A stretch of 47,481 nt of DNA, taken from the NCBI GenBank assembly GCA_002407935.1, contig DHPU01000003.1, positions 1 to 47,481 on the forward strand, written 5' to 3'. The notes beneath the pieces are model-generated. The model did not search any database. It saw only the letters and a list, made by a program, of their open reading frames with translations, and was not told where the DNA came from. The DNA comes from Peptococcaceae bacterium UBA5356 (GTDB lineage: Bacteria > Bacillota > Peptococcia > DRI-13 > DTU073). A program made the translations under genes and the position numbers. Within the stretch, counting starts at the first letter, position 1. Each line of letters opens with the position of its first letter. Shown piece after piece: positions 32,923 through 40,728 of this stretch.

Positions 32923-34009
32923 CCAACTCCCTCCCTTTCCGGCTTTCTTTCATCATCTCTACAAACTGAGCAAAATAAAAACTAGTTTCCCGCGGGCCGG
33001 GATTAGCCTCAGGATTAAACTGCACAGAAAAAGAACCACTTGACTTATGCCGCAAGCCTTCCACTGTTTGATCATGAAGATTAATGTGGGTAATCTCTAC
33101 CTCATCCGTGGAAAAACTGTTACTATCCAAGACATAGCCATGGTTCTGAGCCGTGATATAGATCTTATTACTCCTTAAATCTTTAACCGGATAATTACCC
33201 CGATGTCCTTGTTTTAATGGAGAGACCGTTCCCCCCAAGGCCATACCCAAGAGCAAATGTCCCATACTAATACCCAGAACAGGTATCCCCTGTTGCATAA
33301 TTTCCCTGATCACGGGTAAAACAGCTTCTGCCTCACGAGGGTCTCCGGGTCCATTAGAAAGAATTACGCCCCAAGGATGCAAGGCTAAAATTTCCGCTGC
33401 GTTTGTTTCCGCCCCTACTAAAGTAACCTGACAATCCTCAGCTCTTAACGCTTCTATAATCGCTTGTTTAACCCCGAAATCTAACACAACAACAGGATAC
33501 TGCCCTCCAAAAAAGGCTTTTCTTTCTTGAGTAGTAACACTTTTAACCAACTGCATACCGGTAAGCGGTTTTAATTCTTGCGCCTTTTTGCTTAAAATAT
33601 CGTGATCAGCTTCTGTACTAATTAACCCCATCATCGTACCATGAAGATGCAAATACCTGGTCAACGCTCTGGTATCCACGTCCTTGATTCCTACCACCCC
33701 TTCGTTAACCAAGTAACTGTGTAAATTCTGTTCGGAACGATAATTACTGGGGTAATGTGCCAATTCCCGAATCACAATCCCCTTAGCCTTAACTTGGGCT
33801 GATTGAGCATCGGTAAGATTTACTCCATAATTGCCAATCAGAGGATAAGTGAAAACAATAATTTGTCCGGCACCGGAAGGATCCGTCATGATTTCCTGGT
33901 AGCCCGTGATACTAGTATGAAAACACACCTCACCACTTGCCTCCCCGGCCAAGCCTATTGATTCACCTTCAAAAATTTTCCCATCTTGCAGACATAAATA
34001 AGCCTTCAA
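32915..34009 (-). CDS. carA: Carbamoyl-phosphate synthase small subunit with substituted glutaminase site
   Basis: A 364-residue protein with the full CarA fold. The N-terminal domain has GYQEIMTDPSGAGQIIVFTY, IGNYGVN and VGIKDVDTRALTRYL, and the C-terminal class I amidotransferase domain has VVVLDFGVK and LSNGPGDPREAE. The nucleophile elbow, normally GICLGHQLL, reads GISMGHLLL: Ser248 replaces the catalytic Cys, and Leu replaces the glutamine-contacting Gln. The later HPE motif reads FNPEA, so Asn332 replaces the catalytic His, while Glu334 is kept. Ser (AGT) and Asn (AAT) codons are each one base away from Cys TGT and His CAT. Other signatures (GHRGNYPVKDL, TAQNHGYV) are intact. Hydrolysis of glutamine is therefore not expected; a scaffold role with ammonia-dependent CarB is inferred. 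The TTG start overlaps the pyrC stop (TTGA) with AAGGGGG seven bases upstream. Confidence 0.93.
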   Translation of the reverse strand: MKAYLCLQDGKIFEGESIGLAGEASGEVCFHTSITGYQEIMTDPSGAGQIIVFTYPLIGNYGVNLTDAQSAQVKAKGIVIRELAHYPSNYRSEQNLHSYLVNEGVVGIKDVDTRALTRYLHLHGTMMGLISTEADHDILSKKAQELKPLTGMQLVKSVTTQERKAFFGGQYPVVVLDFGVKQAIIEALRAEDCQVTLVGAETNAAEILALHPWGVILSNGPGDPREAEAVLPVIREIMQQGIPVLGISMGHLLLGMALGGTVSPLKQGHRGNYPVKDLRSNKIYITAQNHGYVLDSNSFSTDEVEITHINLHDQTVEGLRHKSSGSFSVQFNPEANPGPRETSFYFAQFVEMMKESRKGRELDA

Positions 34010-35316
34010 TTTTTTTCCCCCTTCACTTTCCCGTCACGCATTACAATCTTACCCTCCACAATAGTCATCACCGGCCAGCCCTGAAAAGTGCGACCATCTA
34101 CCGGGGTATTCTTCCCCTTGGAATAAAAGGTACTTGCTTGAACCTTCTTTTGCAGCAAAGGGTCAACAATGGTAATATTTGCTTCCTTCCCTACCGCCAA
34201 ATACCCTCTATCCAAATTCAATACCCGAGCCGGTCCTATCGTAAACCGGGCGATTAATTCTAAAAAACTCATCTTTTCTTTGACCACCAACGTATCCCAA
34301 ACCATCGGCACTGCCGTTTCCAAACCAACAATTCCATTAGGCGCCCTGTTATATTCCTGTTCTTTTTCTTCCTGAGACCAAGGAGCATGATCTGTAGCAA
34401 TACACTGAATTAAGTCTTCCTTTACCGCCTGTCTAATCGCCTGAACATCTTCCCTGCTCCGTAAGGGCGGATTGACTTTCGTATTGGTTGCATACGCTTG
34501 TACTTCTTCATCTGTCAGCAAAAGATGATGTGGTGTGGCTTCCGCCGTCACAGCAATTCCTCGTTTTTGGGCAAACCTAAGTAGCTCAACACTACCTGCC
34601 GTACTAAGATGAGCTAAGTGCAATTTTCCTCCTGTTAACTGTGCCAACAGAATATCCCTGGCCACCATAATTTCTTCCGCTTGGGCCGGTATCCCCCTGA
34701 GGCCCAAGACCGTAGACCATTTTCCTTCATGCATTAAGCCATCTGCCGCGAGAGCTAAATCTTCGCAATGAGAAATAACGGGGATCCCAAAAATTTTAGT
34801 ATATTCCAACGCTCTCCGCATCACTTCACTACTGGTAATGGGACTCCCATCATCGGAAACAGCTATCGCCCCGGCTTGATAAAGAGAGCCTATTTCAGCA
34901 ATCTCCTGTCCTTGCCGACCTTTGCTGATCGCCCCGATCGGGAACACCTGCGCCAAGCCCGCTTGCTGTGCCCGATTTTTTACTAATTCGATAATCCCTT
35001 CATTATCAGCACAAGGTTTCGTATTAGGCATCGCCGTTATCGCCGTAAAACCGCCCGCCACAGCTGCCTGACATCCTGTTAAGATTGTTTCATGTGCTTC
35101 ACCGCCGGGCTCTCTAAGATGAACATGCAGGTCAATAAAACCGGGAGCTACTATTTTCCCTTTTACATCGATAACCTCTTCGTCAGCTTCCTGGGCTAAA
35201 TCCGACCCCAGTTCACTAATTCTGCCCTTTTCTACTCTTACATCCCATTCCTTTTCCAGTCCCGTCTTTGGATCTAAAACTAGTCCCCCTTTTAAAAGGA
35301 ACCTGCTCATCCTCAT
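34006..35316 (-). CDS. pyrC: Dihydroorotase
   Basis: A 436-residue class I dihydroorotase cyclising carbamoyl aspartate to dihydroorotate. The zinc motif FIDLHVHLREPGGEAHET is near residue 60. Further metal histidines are in VISHCEDLALAA and KLHLAHLSTAGSVELL, and IATDHAPWSQEEK near residue 310 holds the catalytic Asp. The C-terminal HGRTF-type region is changed to TPVDGRTFQGWPVM, still typical. It starts in the end of pyrB and stops in the start of carA, so three genes are coupled. A second ATG (35310) lies in the same frame six bases on. Confidence 0.93.
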   Translation of the reverse strand: MRMSRFLLKGGLVLDPKTGLEKEWDVRVEKGRISELGSDLAQEADEEVIDVKGKIVAPGFIDLHVHLREPGGEAHETILTGCQAAVAGGFTAITAMPNTKPCADNEGIIELVKNRAQQAGLAQVFPIGAISKGRQGQEIAEIGSLYQAGAIAVSDDGSPITSSEVMRRALEYTKIFGIPVISHCEDLALAADGLMHEGKWSTVLGLRGIPAQAEEIMVARDILLAQLTGGKLHLAHLSTAGSVELLRFAQKRGIAVTAEATPHHLLLTDEEVQAYATNTKVNPPLRSREDVQAIRQAVKEDLIQCIATDHAPWSQEEKEQEYNRAPNGIVGLETAVPMVWDTLVVKEKMSFLELIARFTIGPARVLNLDRGYLAVGKEANITIVDPLLQKKVQASTFYSKGKNTPVDGRTFQGWPVMTIVEGKIVMRDGKVKGEKN

Positions 35317-36239
35317 TCCCCCTTTTGTCCCAGCATTAAGTATAACAAAGCCATTCTTACCGCGACCCCATTCGTGACCTGTTCATTAATATAGGAATTA
35401 AGACTATCCGCTACTTCTCCCGAGATTTCCACCCCCCGATTAATCGGTCCAGGATGAATTACTAAACAGTCTTTTTGCGCCAGTGCCAGCCTGTCCTTAT
35501 TTAAACCATACAATTGACTATATTCTCGCAAGGAGGGAAAATAACCGGCCTTTTGCCTTTCTAACTGAATTCTCAACATCATCACGACATCGGCCTTAGA
35601 AACAGCTTCTTCCAGATCGTAAGTCACTCTAACTCCCTGTTTTTCCAAACCAGGCGGAATCAGCGTAGGCGGCCCACAAAACCACACTTCTGCCCCCATG
35701 GTGTTAAGGCCTATTAAGTTGGAACGAGCCACTCTGCTGTGAAGAAGATCCCCAATGATGGCTACTTTTAAGCCCGCAAACCCACCCAAACGCTCTTTAA
35801 TGGTCAACATATCCAATAAAGCCTGCGTAGGATGTTGATGGAAACCGTCTCCGGCATTAATTACTCTGGCCTGAAGATACTGCCCCAACAACTGGGGTGC
35901 ACCGGCCATACTATGACGTATCACCACAATATCTACGCCCATCGCCTGTAACGTCATTCCCGTATCCTTTAAGCTCTCCCCTTTTACCACACTGCTGGCT
36001 GTAGTATTAATATTCACTACATCAGCACTCATATATTTCCCCGCCAATTCAAAAGAAGTACGGGTTCGTGTACTTGGTTCATAAAAAAGAGTGACTACCG
36101 ACTTTCCCCGTAAAGTAGGAACCTTTTTAATATCCCTTTTAATAATGGTTTTCATTTCCCTGGCCGTATTTAAGATAAGCTCCAGCTGTTTCCTGTCAAG
36201 CTGGTCCATGGTTAAAAGATCTTTGTCCTTAATTCCCAC
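35313..36239 (-). CDS. pyrB: Aspartate carbamoyltransferase, catalytic subunit
   Basis: A 308-residue enzyme condensing carbamoyl phosphate with aspartate. The carbamoyl-phosphate loop VTLFYEPSTRTRTSFELAG is near residue 50, and VVIRHSMAGAPQLL gives another substrate motif. FHQHPTQALLDMLTI near residue 130 and LKVAIIGDLLHSRVARSNL, then VIHPGPINRGVEI, complete the aspartate side. No PyrI regulatory subunit gene is present, as usual for Firmicutes. GTG at 36239 is chosen because GGGAGG sits nine bases upstream; a TTG at 36260 lacks a site. It is the first gene of the pyrimidine operon. Confidence 0.94.
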   Translation of the reverse strand: MGIKDKDLLTMDQLDRKQLELILNTAREMKTIIKRDIKKVPTLRGKSVVTLFYEPSTRTRTSFELAGKYMSADVVNINTTASSVVKGESLKDTGMTLQAMGVDIVVIRHSMAGAPQLLGQYLQARVINAGDGFHQHPTQALLDMLTIKERLGGFAGLKVAIIGDLLHSRVARSNLIGLNTMGAEVWFCGPPTLIPPGLEKQGVRVTYDLEEAVSKADVVMMLRIQLERQKAGYFPSLREYSQLYGLNKDRLALAQKDCLVIHPGPINRGVEISGEVADSLNSYINEQVTNGVAVRMALLYLMLGQKGE

Positions 36240-36320
36240 TCTTCTTAACCTCCCTATCAAATTTTTATACTCACATCCCGCCCGCTATTTTGCCTATATT
36301 TGCTTATATTTGCCTATAAT

Positions 36321-36347
36321 AAAACCTCCTGCCCACGAGCAGGAGGT
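36321..36347 (-). terminator. Attenuator terminator of the pyrimidine operon
   Basis: On the minus strand, ACCTCCTGC and GCAGGAGGT form a 9-bp stem over a 6-base loop, followed by TTTATTATA. It lies about 100 bp ahead of pyrB and downstream of the PyrR-binding loop, as expected in PyrR attenuation. The T-tract is interrupted, so it may be leaky. Confidence 0.8.
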
Positions 36348-36380
36348 ATAATAAGCTTATGCATTATCCCAATTAATATA

Positions 36381-36414
36381 CCCCTTATTAGCCTCACGGG
36401 ACTAACTTCAAGGG
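36381..36414 (-). promoter_or_regulatory. PyrR-binding stem-loop in the pyrB leader
   Basis: On the minus strand, CCCTT and AAGGG outer arms and TTAG/CTAA inner arms hold the loop AGTCCCGTGAGGCT, which matches the PyrR RNA consensus (ARUCCNGNGAGGYU). With UMP, PyrR would stabilise this stem and allow the attenuator to form, stopping the operon. A pyrR gene is not present next to the operon in this window. Confidence 0.88.
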
Positions 36415-36453
36415 AATATGCTTTTTTCAAAGAAACCTTTTTTCACTACATAA

Positions 36454-36482
36454 ATTATATGCTTAATCCGCCAACTCGTCAA
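36454..36482 (-). promoter_or_regulatory. SigmaA-type promoter of the pyrimidine operon
   Basis: On the minus strand, TTGACG (-35, 5 of 6) and TATAAT (-10, perfect) are separated by 17 bp. Transcription would begin near 36448, giving a leader of about 210 bases with the PyrR site and attenuator. Confidence 0.85.
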
Positions 36483-36526
36483 CTTTTTTTTGTTTAACTT
36501 GTAAATTGCCAAAAACTAAGCTAAAC

Positions 36527-36555
36527 TTAACCTGATGCACAAAAATTGGTATAGT
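36527..36555 (+). promoter_or_regulatory. Putative degV promoter
   Basis: TTAACC and TATAGT, separated by 17 bp, lie about 35 bp ahead of degV on the plus strand. They are divergent from the pyrimidine promoter about 45 bp away. The -35 is a 4-of-6 match, so support is moderate. Confidence 0.45.
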
Positions 36556-36590
36556 TAGCACTATAGTAATTTAAGAAAGGATTGTACGAT

Positions 36591-37439
36591 ATGGTTAATA
36601 AAATTAAAATTGTTACTGACAGTACGGCAGATCTTCCGGCAGAATTTATAGAAAAAAATGATATTACTGTGATTCCGCTTTATGTTAATTTTCCCGATAA
36701 AACATATCAGGACGGTGTTGATCTTCATCCCCAGCAGTTTTATCCTTTGCTGGAAAAAGCCAAAGATAACCTGCCCAAAACGTCTACCCCCTCTATAAAC
36801 GACTTTCTGAAAACCTATCAAGAGATCCTGCAGCAAGGCTATGACATTATCTCCATTCATATCTCCAACGGTTTAAGCAGTACCTCCTCCATGGCCGAAG
36901 CTGCTGCTCGTATGCTCAAAGGTAAAATACGCATTTTTGACTCTAAATCAATCAGTCTGGGCATCGGTTTACAGGTTGAATCAGCAGTAGAAATGGTTAA
37001 GAAAAACCTTTCCATAGACACCATCCTGAAAAAGCTCACCGATATTCGTCGTCGTACTGAAGTTTTCTTTTCCGTCGATACCTTGGAATACTTAGAAAAA
37101 GGCGGCCGTATTGGTAAGGTTGCCGCTCTTTTAGGTACAATCCTAAAAATTAAACCGATCGTCCGCGTAGATAATGGTATTTATGTTCCACTAGATAAAG
37201 TACGGAATCAAAAACAAGCTATCTATAAAATGGTTGAACACATGGTTAAAATGCTGGGGGGGGAAATACCAGAACACGTCGCCATAGCCCATGGTTGTGC
37301 TGAAGAATCGGCTCTTTCCCTCCAAAAGTTAGTAGAAGAAACCTTCGGCATCAAAATCACCTTTTTTACAGAAACCGGACCCGTAATAGGTGTGCACACC
37401 GGGCCTGGAACCCTCGGCATAGCCTTTATCTATAAATAA
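36591..37439 (+). CDS. DegV family fatty-acid-binding protein
   Basis: A 282-residue cytoplasmic DegV/FakB-type protein. The N-terminal IKIVTDSTADLPAEF is the family hallmark. IISIHISNGLSSTSSMAEAAA is the second fatty-acid-carboxylate motif, and VFFSVDTLEYLEKGGRIGKVAA is the third. FakB proteins hold a fatty acid for phosphorylation by FakA; others in the family bind lipids with no fixed partner. TTG at 36582 gives three extra residues but ATG at 36591 has AAAGGA nine bases upstream. It is transcribed alone, with a strong terminator at its end, and is divergent from the pyrimidine operon. Confidence 0.92.
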   Translation: MVNKIKIVTDSTADLPAEFIEKNDITVIPLYVNFPDKTYQDGVDLHPQQFYPLLEKAKDNLPKTSTPSINDFLKTYQEILQQGYDIISIHISNGLSSTSSMAEAAARMLKGKIRIFDSKSISLGIGLQVESAVEMVKKNLSIDTILKKLTDIRRRTEVFFSVDTLEYLEKGGRIGKVAALLGTILKIKPIVRVDNGIYVPLDKVRNQKQAIYKMVEHMVKMLGGEIPEHVAIAHGCAEESALSLQKLVEETFGIKITFFTETGPVIGVHTGPGTLGIAFIYK

Positions 37440-37460
37440 GCAACCATACAGCAACAAAAA

Positions 37461-37492
37461 GCCCGTCTGAACAAGGCAGACGGGCTTTTTTT
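37461..37492. terminator. Bidirectional terminator after degV
   Basis: GCCCGTCTG (37461-37469) and CAGACGGGC (37477-37485) are exact complements and are followed by seven T residues. On the other strand AAAAA before the stem gives TTTTT, so it also serves the convergent nucleoside kinase gene. Confidence 0.92.
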
Positions 37493-37494
37493 AC

Positions 37495-39180
37495 TTATTT
37501 ACCGTGGATAGAACTGCCCCCAATAAATTCCCGCAAAATAGAATTAAGCGGTACGTTCTGTTCAGGGACTTCCGGAAAATACTTTAATAAATTAAGTAAC
37601 CTATGCGCATCACCATATTCCTTTTCCTCAATACTTACCTCGTTTAACAAAGGATACGCATATTTTTTCAAAATACATAACTCATAAATAAGCGCCGAAT
37701 TAAACATTACATCTGCTTCTTCCTGATAAGGGAAAATGTTTTTTTCCTCACCCCGCCGGACTGAAGGCCATAACCTTAAAGTACCCAAAGCACTTTGCCC
37801 ACGAAATTGATAATCGCGAACAATTCTTCTAATCAATCTGGTATCGGTAGTGGGAATCCGGTTATGGTCATCAATACTAATCTGCGTTAGAGCGCTAATG
37901 TAAATTTTATATTTATTTTCCCTCTTCACCGCAGAGGTTAATCTTTCATTCAAACCATGTATTCCCTCTATAATTAAGGGGTGCCCAGGTTTAACCTGTA
38001 GTTTTTTACTCCTCCACTCTCTATTCCCAGTCTCAAAGTTAAAAACCGGAGTATTTACAGGGTTCCCTTCAATAAGCTCCTGAAGATGGGTATTAAAAAG
38101 TTCCAAATCAATAGCTTCCAAAGCCTCAAAATCTGTTTGACCCCACTCATCCAAAGGCGTTTGCTCACGATTGACAAAGTAATCATCCAGAGAGATCTGA
38201 ATCGGTTGTAATCCCAGTGCTCGTAACTGAATAGCTAACCGTTGCGCAAATGTAGTTTTGCCAGAGGAAGATGGTCCCGCAATTAAGACAATCCTTAATT
38301 TATCCCGCTGACTATAAATATCATCGGCTATCTTGGCAATCTTTTTCTCTTGCAAGGCTTCCGCAATATGAATTAGATAATTGGCTTCCTGAGTATCCTT
38401 CTTTAAAAACGTGTATAATCCCGCCAAATTAGCAATTTCCAAAATATTCGCCCATTCTGCCGATTCACGAAATATCTGTCCCAACTTCGGTAAATTGGGA
38501 TAGGGAGCCACTTGAGCAGGATTCCAGGGTGCCGGAAACCTTAATAAAAAACCCTTCGCATACGCTTCTAATTTAAAAACCGTTAATCTGCCCGTATCCG
38601 GTACTAAAAATTGATAAGAATAATTTGAATAAGAACCGGCTGTATATATTCTGATCCTTTTCCAATTTAACTGTTCCAATAAAGCTACCTTTTCTTCATG
38701 CCCTTGCGTAGCTAAAATCCGTAACGCATTTTCCCTGCTTAATTCTTGGGGGATAATCGGTTCCTCTGCTTCGATAATCTCCTTCATTCTAGCCTCCAGC
38801 GCAATTAAATCCAAAGGGGAAACGGCATTAAATCCGGGGAACTCACAATAATAGCTTTTTCCTAACGAGTGCTCTACTACTAACTTTCTCTCCGGGAACA
38901 GCTCATTTACCACCTTAGTCAGAATAAAAACCAGACTTTGCCGATAAATCCTCATCCCATCTTCTGAGGTAACATCAAAAAATTCGATCTTACCTGATTC
39001 TGTTAATTCCGTATATAAATCAACTGTTTCTTGATTAAATCTGACTCCTAAAATCGGATAATGATATTTTTCTTCATAAGATGAGGCAATATTCAATAAG
39101 GAAGTCCCCTTCGGCACTTCAACATGCTCCCCATGTATATCTAGGGAAAGTAGTTCTCTCTTTTGACTTTCCTGTACCAC
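37495..39180 (-). CDS. TGS-domain nucleoside kinase (uridine kinase type)
   Basis: A 561-residue protein with three parts. A TGS domain at about residues 10-75 and a threonyl-tRNA-synthetase-like second additional domain follow each other. From about residue 290 there is a uridine-kinase/phosphoribulokinase-like P-loop kinase. The Walker A motif is GPSSSGKTTFAQRLA near residue 310, then ISLDDYFVNREQTPLDE and PLIIEGIHGLNERL. This architecture is widely annotated as a nucleoside kinase in Firmicutes and Thermotogae, with the TGS/SAD parts of unknown function. GTG at 39180 has GAGGAGG nine bases upstream. It is close to the pyrimidine operon but separated from it by degV, so co-regulation is not evident. 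Uridine or cytidine is the probable substrate by family. Confidence 0.85.
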   Translation of the reverse strand: MVQESQKRELLSLDIHGEHVEVPKGTSLLNIASSYEEKYHYPILGVRFNQETVDLYTELTESGKIEFFDVTSEDGMRIYRQSLVFILTKVVNELFPERKLVVEHSLGKSYYCEFPGFNAVSPLDLIALEARMKEIIEAEEPIIPQELSRENALRILATQGHEEKVALLEQLNWKRIRIYTAGSYSNYSYQFLVPDTGRLTVFKLEAYAKGFLLRFPAPWNPAQVAPYPNLPKLGQIFRESAEWANILEIANLAGLYTFLKKDTQEANYLIHIAEALQEKKIAKIADDIYSQRDKLRIVLIAGPSSSGKTTFAQRLAIQLRALGLQPIQISLDDYFVNREQTPLDEWGQTDFEALEAIDLELFNTHLQELIEGNPVNTPVFNFETGNREWRSKKLQVKPGHPLIIEGIHGLNERLTSAVKRENKYKIYISALTQISIDDHNRIPTTDTRLIRRIVRDYQFRGQSALGTLRLWPSVRRGEEKNIFPYQEEADVMFNSALIYELCILKKYAYPLLNEVSIEEKEYGDAHRLLNLLKYFPEVPEQNVPLNSILREFIGGSSIHGK

Positions 39181-39349
39181 AAATTACTCCTCCTCTAATG
39201 TTTATTCATAATTAAAATGTCTTCATTGTTATATTTTAACAGAGATATCTGCTTTTGTATTGCTTAATTTTCTAGCAACTAAAATAACACCTCCCCGCAT
39301 AGACAATTTCTACGTTTATACCATATATATACAAGGGAGGGAAAAAAAG

Positions 39350-39598
39350 ATGACCATAAATTTTCTTTCTAAAATAAAAAAGCAAATTAAAAAACTACAT
39401 CATAATCATTTTACATGTGATGAAATTAAAATCAACCTTTGGGGAGTATCTCTTTCTGTAAAAAGAGAAACCACATCAGATATTCCCTCGGAATTATCAG
39501 TAATTTTGCCCAGAGCGGAATATCGTAATCAAGAAATAATCTTGAATAGTATTACCGTTGTCCTTGCTCCACGTCACGACAGCCACCCACCCCTCTAA
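39350..39598 (+). CDS. Small protein of unknown function
   Basis: An 82-residue protein, MTINFLSKIKKQIKKLHHN, with a Lys/His-rich N-terminus, one Cys (in HFTCDEIKINLWGVS), a beta-like middle and a C-terminus ending in LAPRHDSHPPL. AGGGAGG lies nine bases before the ATG, which is the main evidence that it is translated. The open frame also extends upstream to 39260 without a ribosome site. It overlaps the stop of the convergent dehydratase-activator gene by 4 bp. I do not recognise a family. Confidence 0.55.
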   Translation: MTINFLSKIKKQIKKLHHNHFTCDEIKINLWGVSLSVKRETTSDIPSELSVILPRAEYRNQEIILNSITVVLAPRHDSHPPL

Positions 39599-40569
39599 CA
39601 CACCTTTTCATTTAAACTGGCATTAGACCATTTCCCACAACGGTCACCCCAGCGAGCCACAATAAGCTCATTTTCATACACCTGAATAACCTCACACAAA
39701 TTAGGACAGCCTTTACATTCAAAACTAGTAGGCCGAAATTTAAATTCTGCGGCCTGCCAACCCTTAAACTTCGTGGTTTTATGGCGCGTAGCCTCCATTG
39801 CTAAAAAGCAACAACCTACAGCTCCCATCACATCATAATACTTAGGAATAACCATTTCTAACTGCAAGGCCTTGGCAAAGGCCTCCTTAATTCCTACATT
39901 TGCGGCTACCCCACCCTGAAAAACCACTGGTGCAAGAATTTCCTTCCCCTTACCGACATTATTTAAATAATTACGAACCAAGGCATCACAAAGCCCAGCA
40001 ATAATATCCTCTAAAGAATGCCCCAATTGCTGTTTATGTACCATATCTGATTCGGCAAAAACAGCACAACGGCCGGCAATCCGCACCGGTGTTTGAGCTT
40101 TTAAGGCTAATTCGCCAAATTGTTCAATCGGAATATTGAGACGATAAGCCTGTTGATCCAAAAACGAACCTGTTCCAGCCGCACAGACAGTATTCATGGC
40201 AAAATCAGTTACGATACCGTTACGCATAATAATTATTTTCGAATCCTGCCCGCCTATTTCAATAATAGTCTGTGTCCCGGGAACAATTCTCGAAATAGCC
40301 ACCGCATGAGCGGTTATTTCGTTTTTAACCACATCTGCCCCTACTAGCACAGAAGTAAGATTACGGGCACTTCCTGTGGTCCCCACTCCCATAATAGTAA
40401 CATCTGCACCTAATTTATCTCCTAACTTTTTTAAACCATCTTGCACTGCTTTAACAGGTTGTCCCTTTGTCCTGATATAAAGACTTTCCAGTATTTCTCC
40501 TTGCTCGTCAGCCACAACTAAATTCGTACTTACTGAACCTACATCCACACCAAGATAAGCTTTTTTCAC
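39595..40569 (-). CDS. 2-hydroxyacyl-CoA dehydratase activase-type ATPase (BadF/HgdC family)
   Basis: A 324-residue member of the HgdC/BadF/BcrA activase family. It opens with KKAYLGVDVGSVSTNLVV, the actin-like ATP fold. VGTTGSARNLTSVLVGAD, IEIGGQDSKIIIMRNG and MNTVCAAGTGSFLDQQA follow, then a C-terminal Cys cluster (FECKGCPNLCEV and WGDRCGKWS). In HgdC two cysteines of a homodimer bind one 4Fe-4S cluster and ATP hydrolysis drives electron transfer to the dehydratase. The extra C-terminal cysteines point to the larger CoA-activase relatives. No HgdA/HgdB dehydratase is in the window, so the partner is unknown. The GTG start has AGGAGG upstream. Confidence 0.88.
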   Translation of the reverse strand: MKKAYLGVDVGSVSTNLVVADEQGEILESLYIRTKGQPVKAVQDGLKKLGDKLGADVTIMGVGTTGSARNLTSVLVGADVVKNEITAHAVAISRIVPGTQTIIEIGGQDSKIIIMRNGIVTDFAMNTVCAAGTGSFLDQQAYRLNIPIEQFGELALKAQTPVRIAGRCAVFAESDMVHKQQLGHSLEDIIAGLCDALVRNYLNNVGKGKEILAPVVFQGGVAANVGIKEAFAKALQLEMVIPKYYDVMGAVGCCFLAMEATRHKTTKFKGWQAAEFKFRPTSFECKGCPNLCEVIQVYENELIVARWGDRCGKWSNASLNEKVC

Positions 40570-40691
40570 AATAATCCTCCTGAATTTTTTAATTTACGCC
40601 GTTTTAGTAATCTATCAATAACTATAATTCCCTATTTATCCCTATTTTAACGGCATTCAGGTCTTATCCTGGAGCATCTGCATTCACATAT

Positions 40692-40714
40692 AAAAACCGC
40701 CCTTAGCAAGGGCG
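40692..40714 (-). terminator. Terminator of the aminotransferase gene
   Basis: On the minus strand, CGCCCTT and AAGGGCG form a 7-bp stem over a 3-base loop, followed by GTTTTTATA. It lies 14 bp after the class I aminotransferase stop. Confidence 0.85.
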
Positions 40715-40728
40715 ACAATTCTTCTGCT

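Noticed and set aside
32915..34009. CarA changes as general gene decay.
   Set aside because: The frame is complete, start and stop overlap neighbours correctly and other amidotransferase signatures are kept, so only the catalytic residues are affected.
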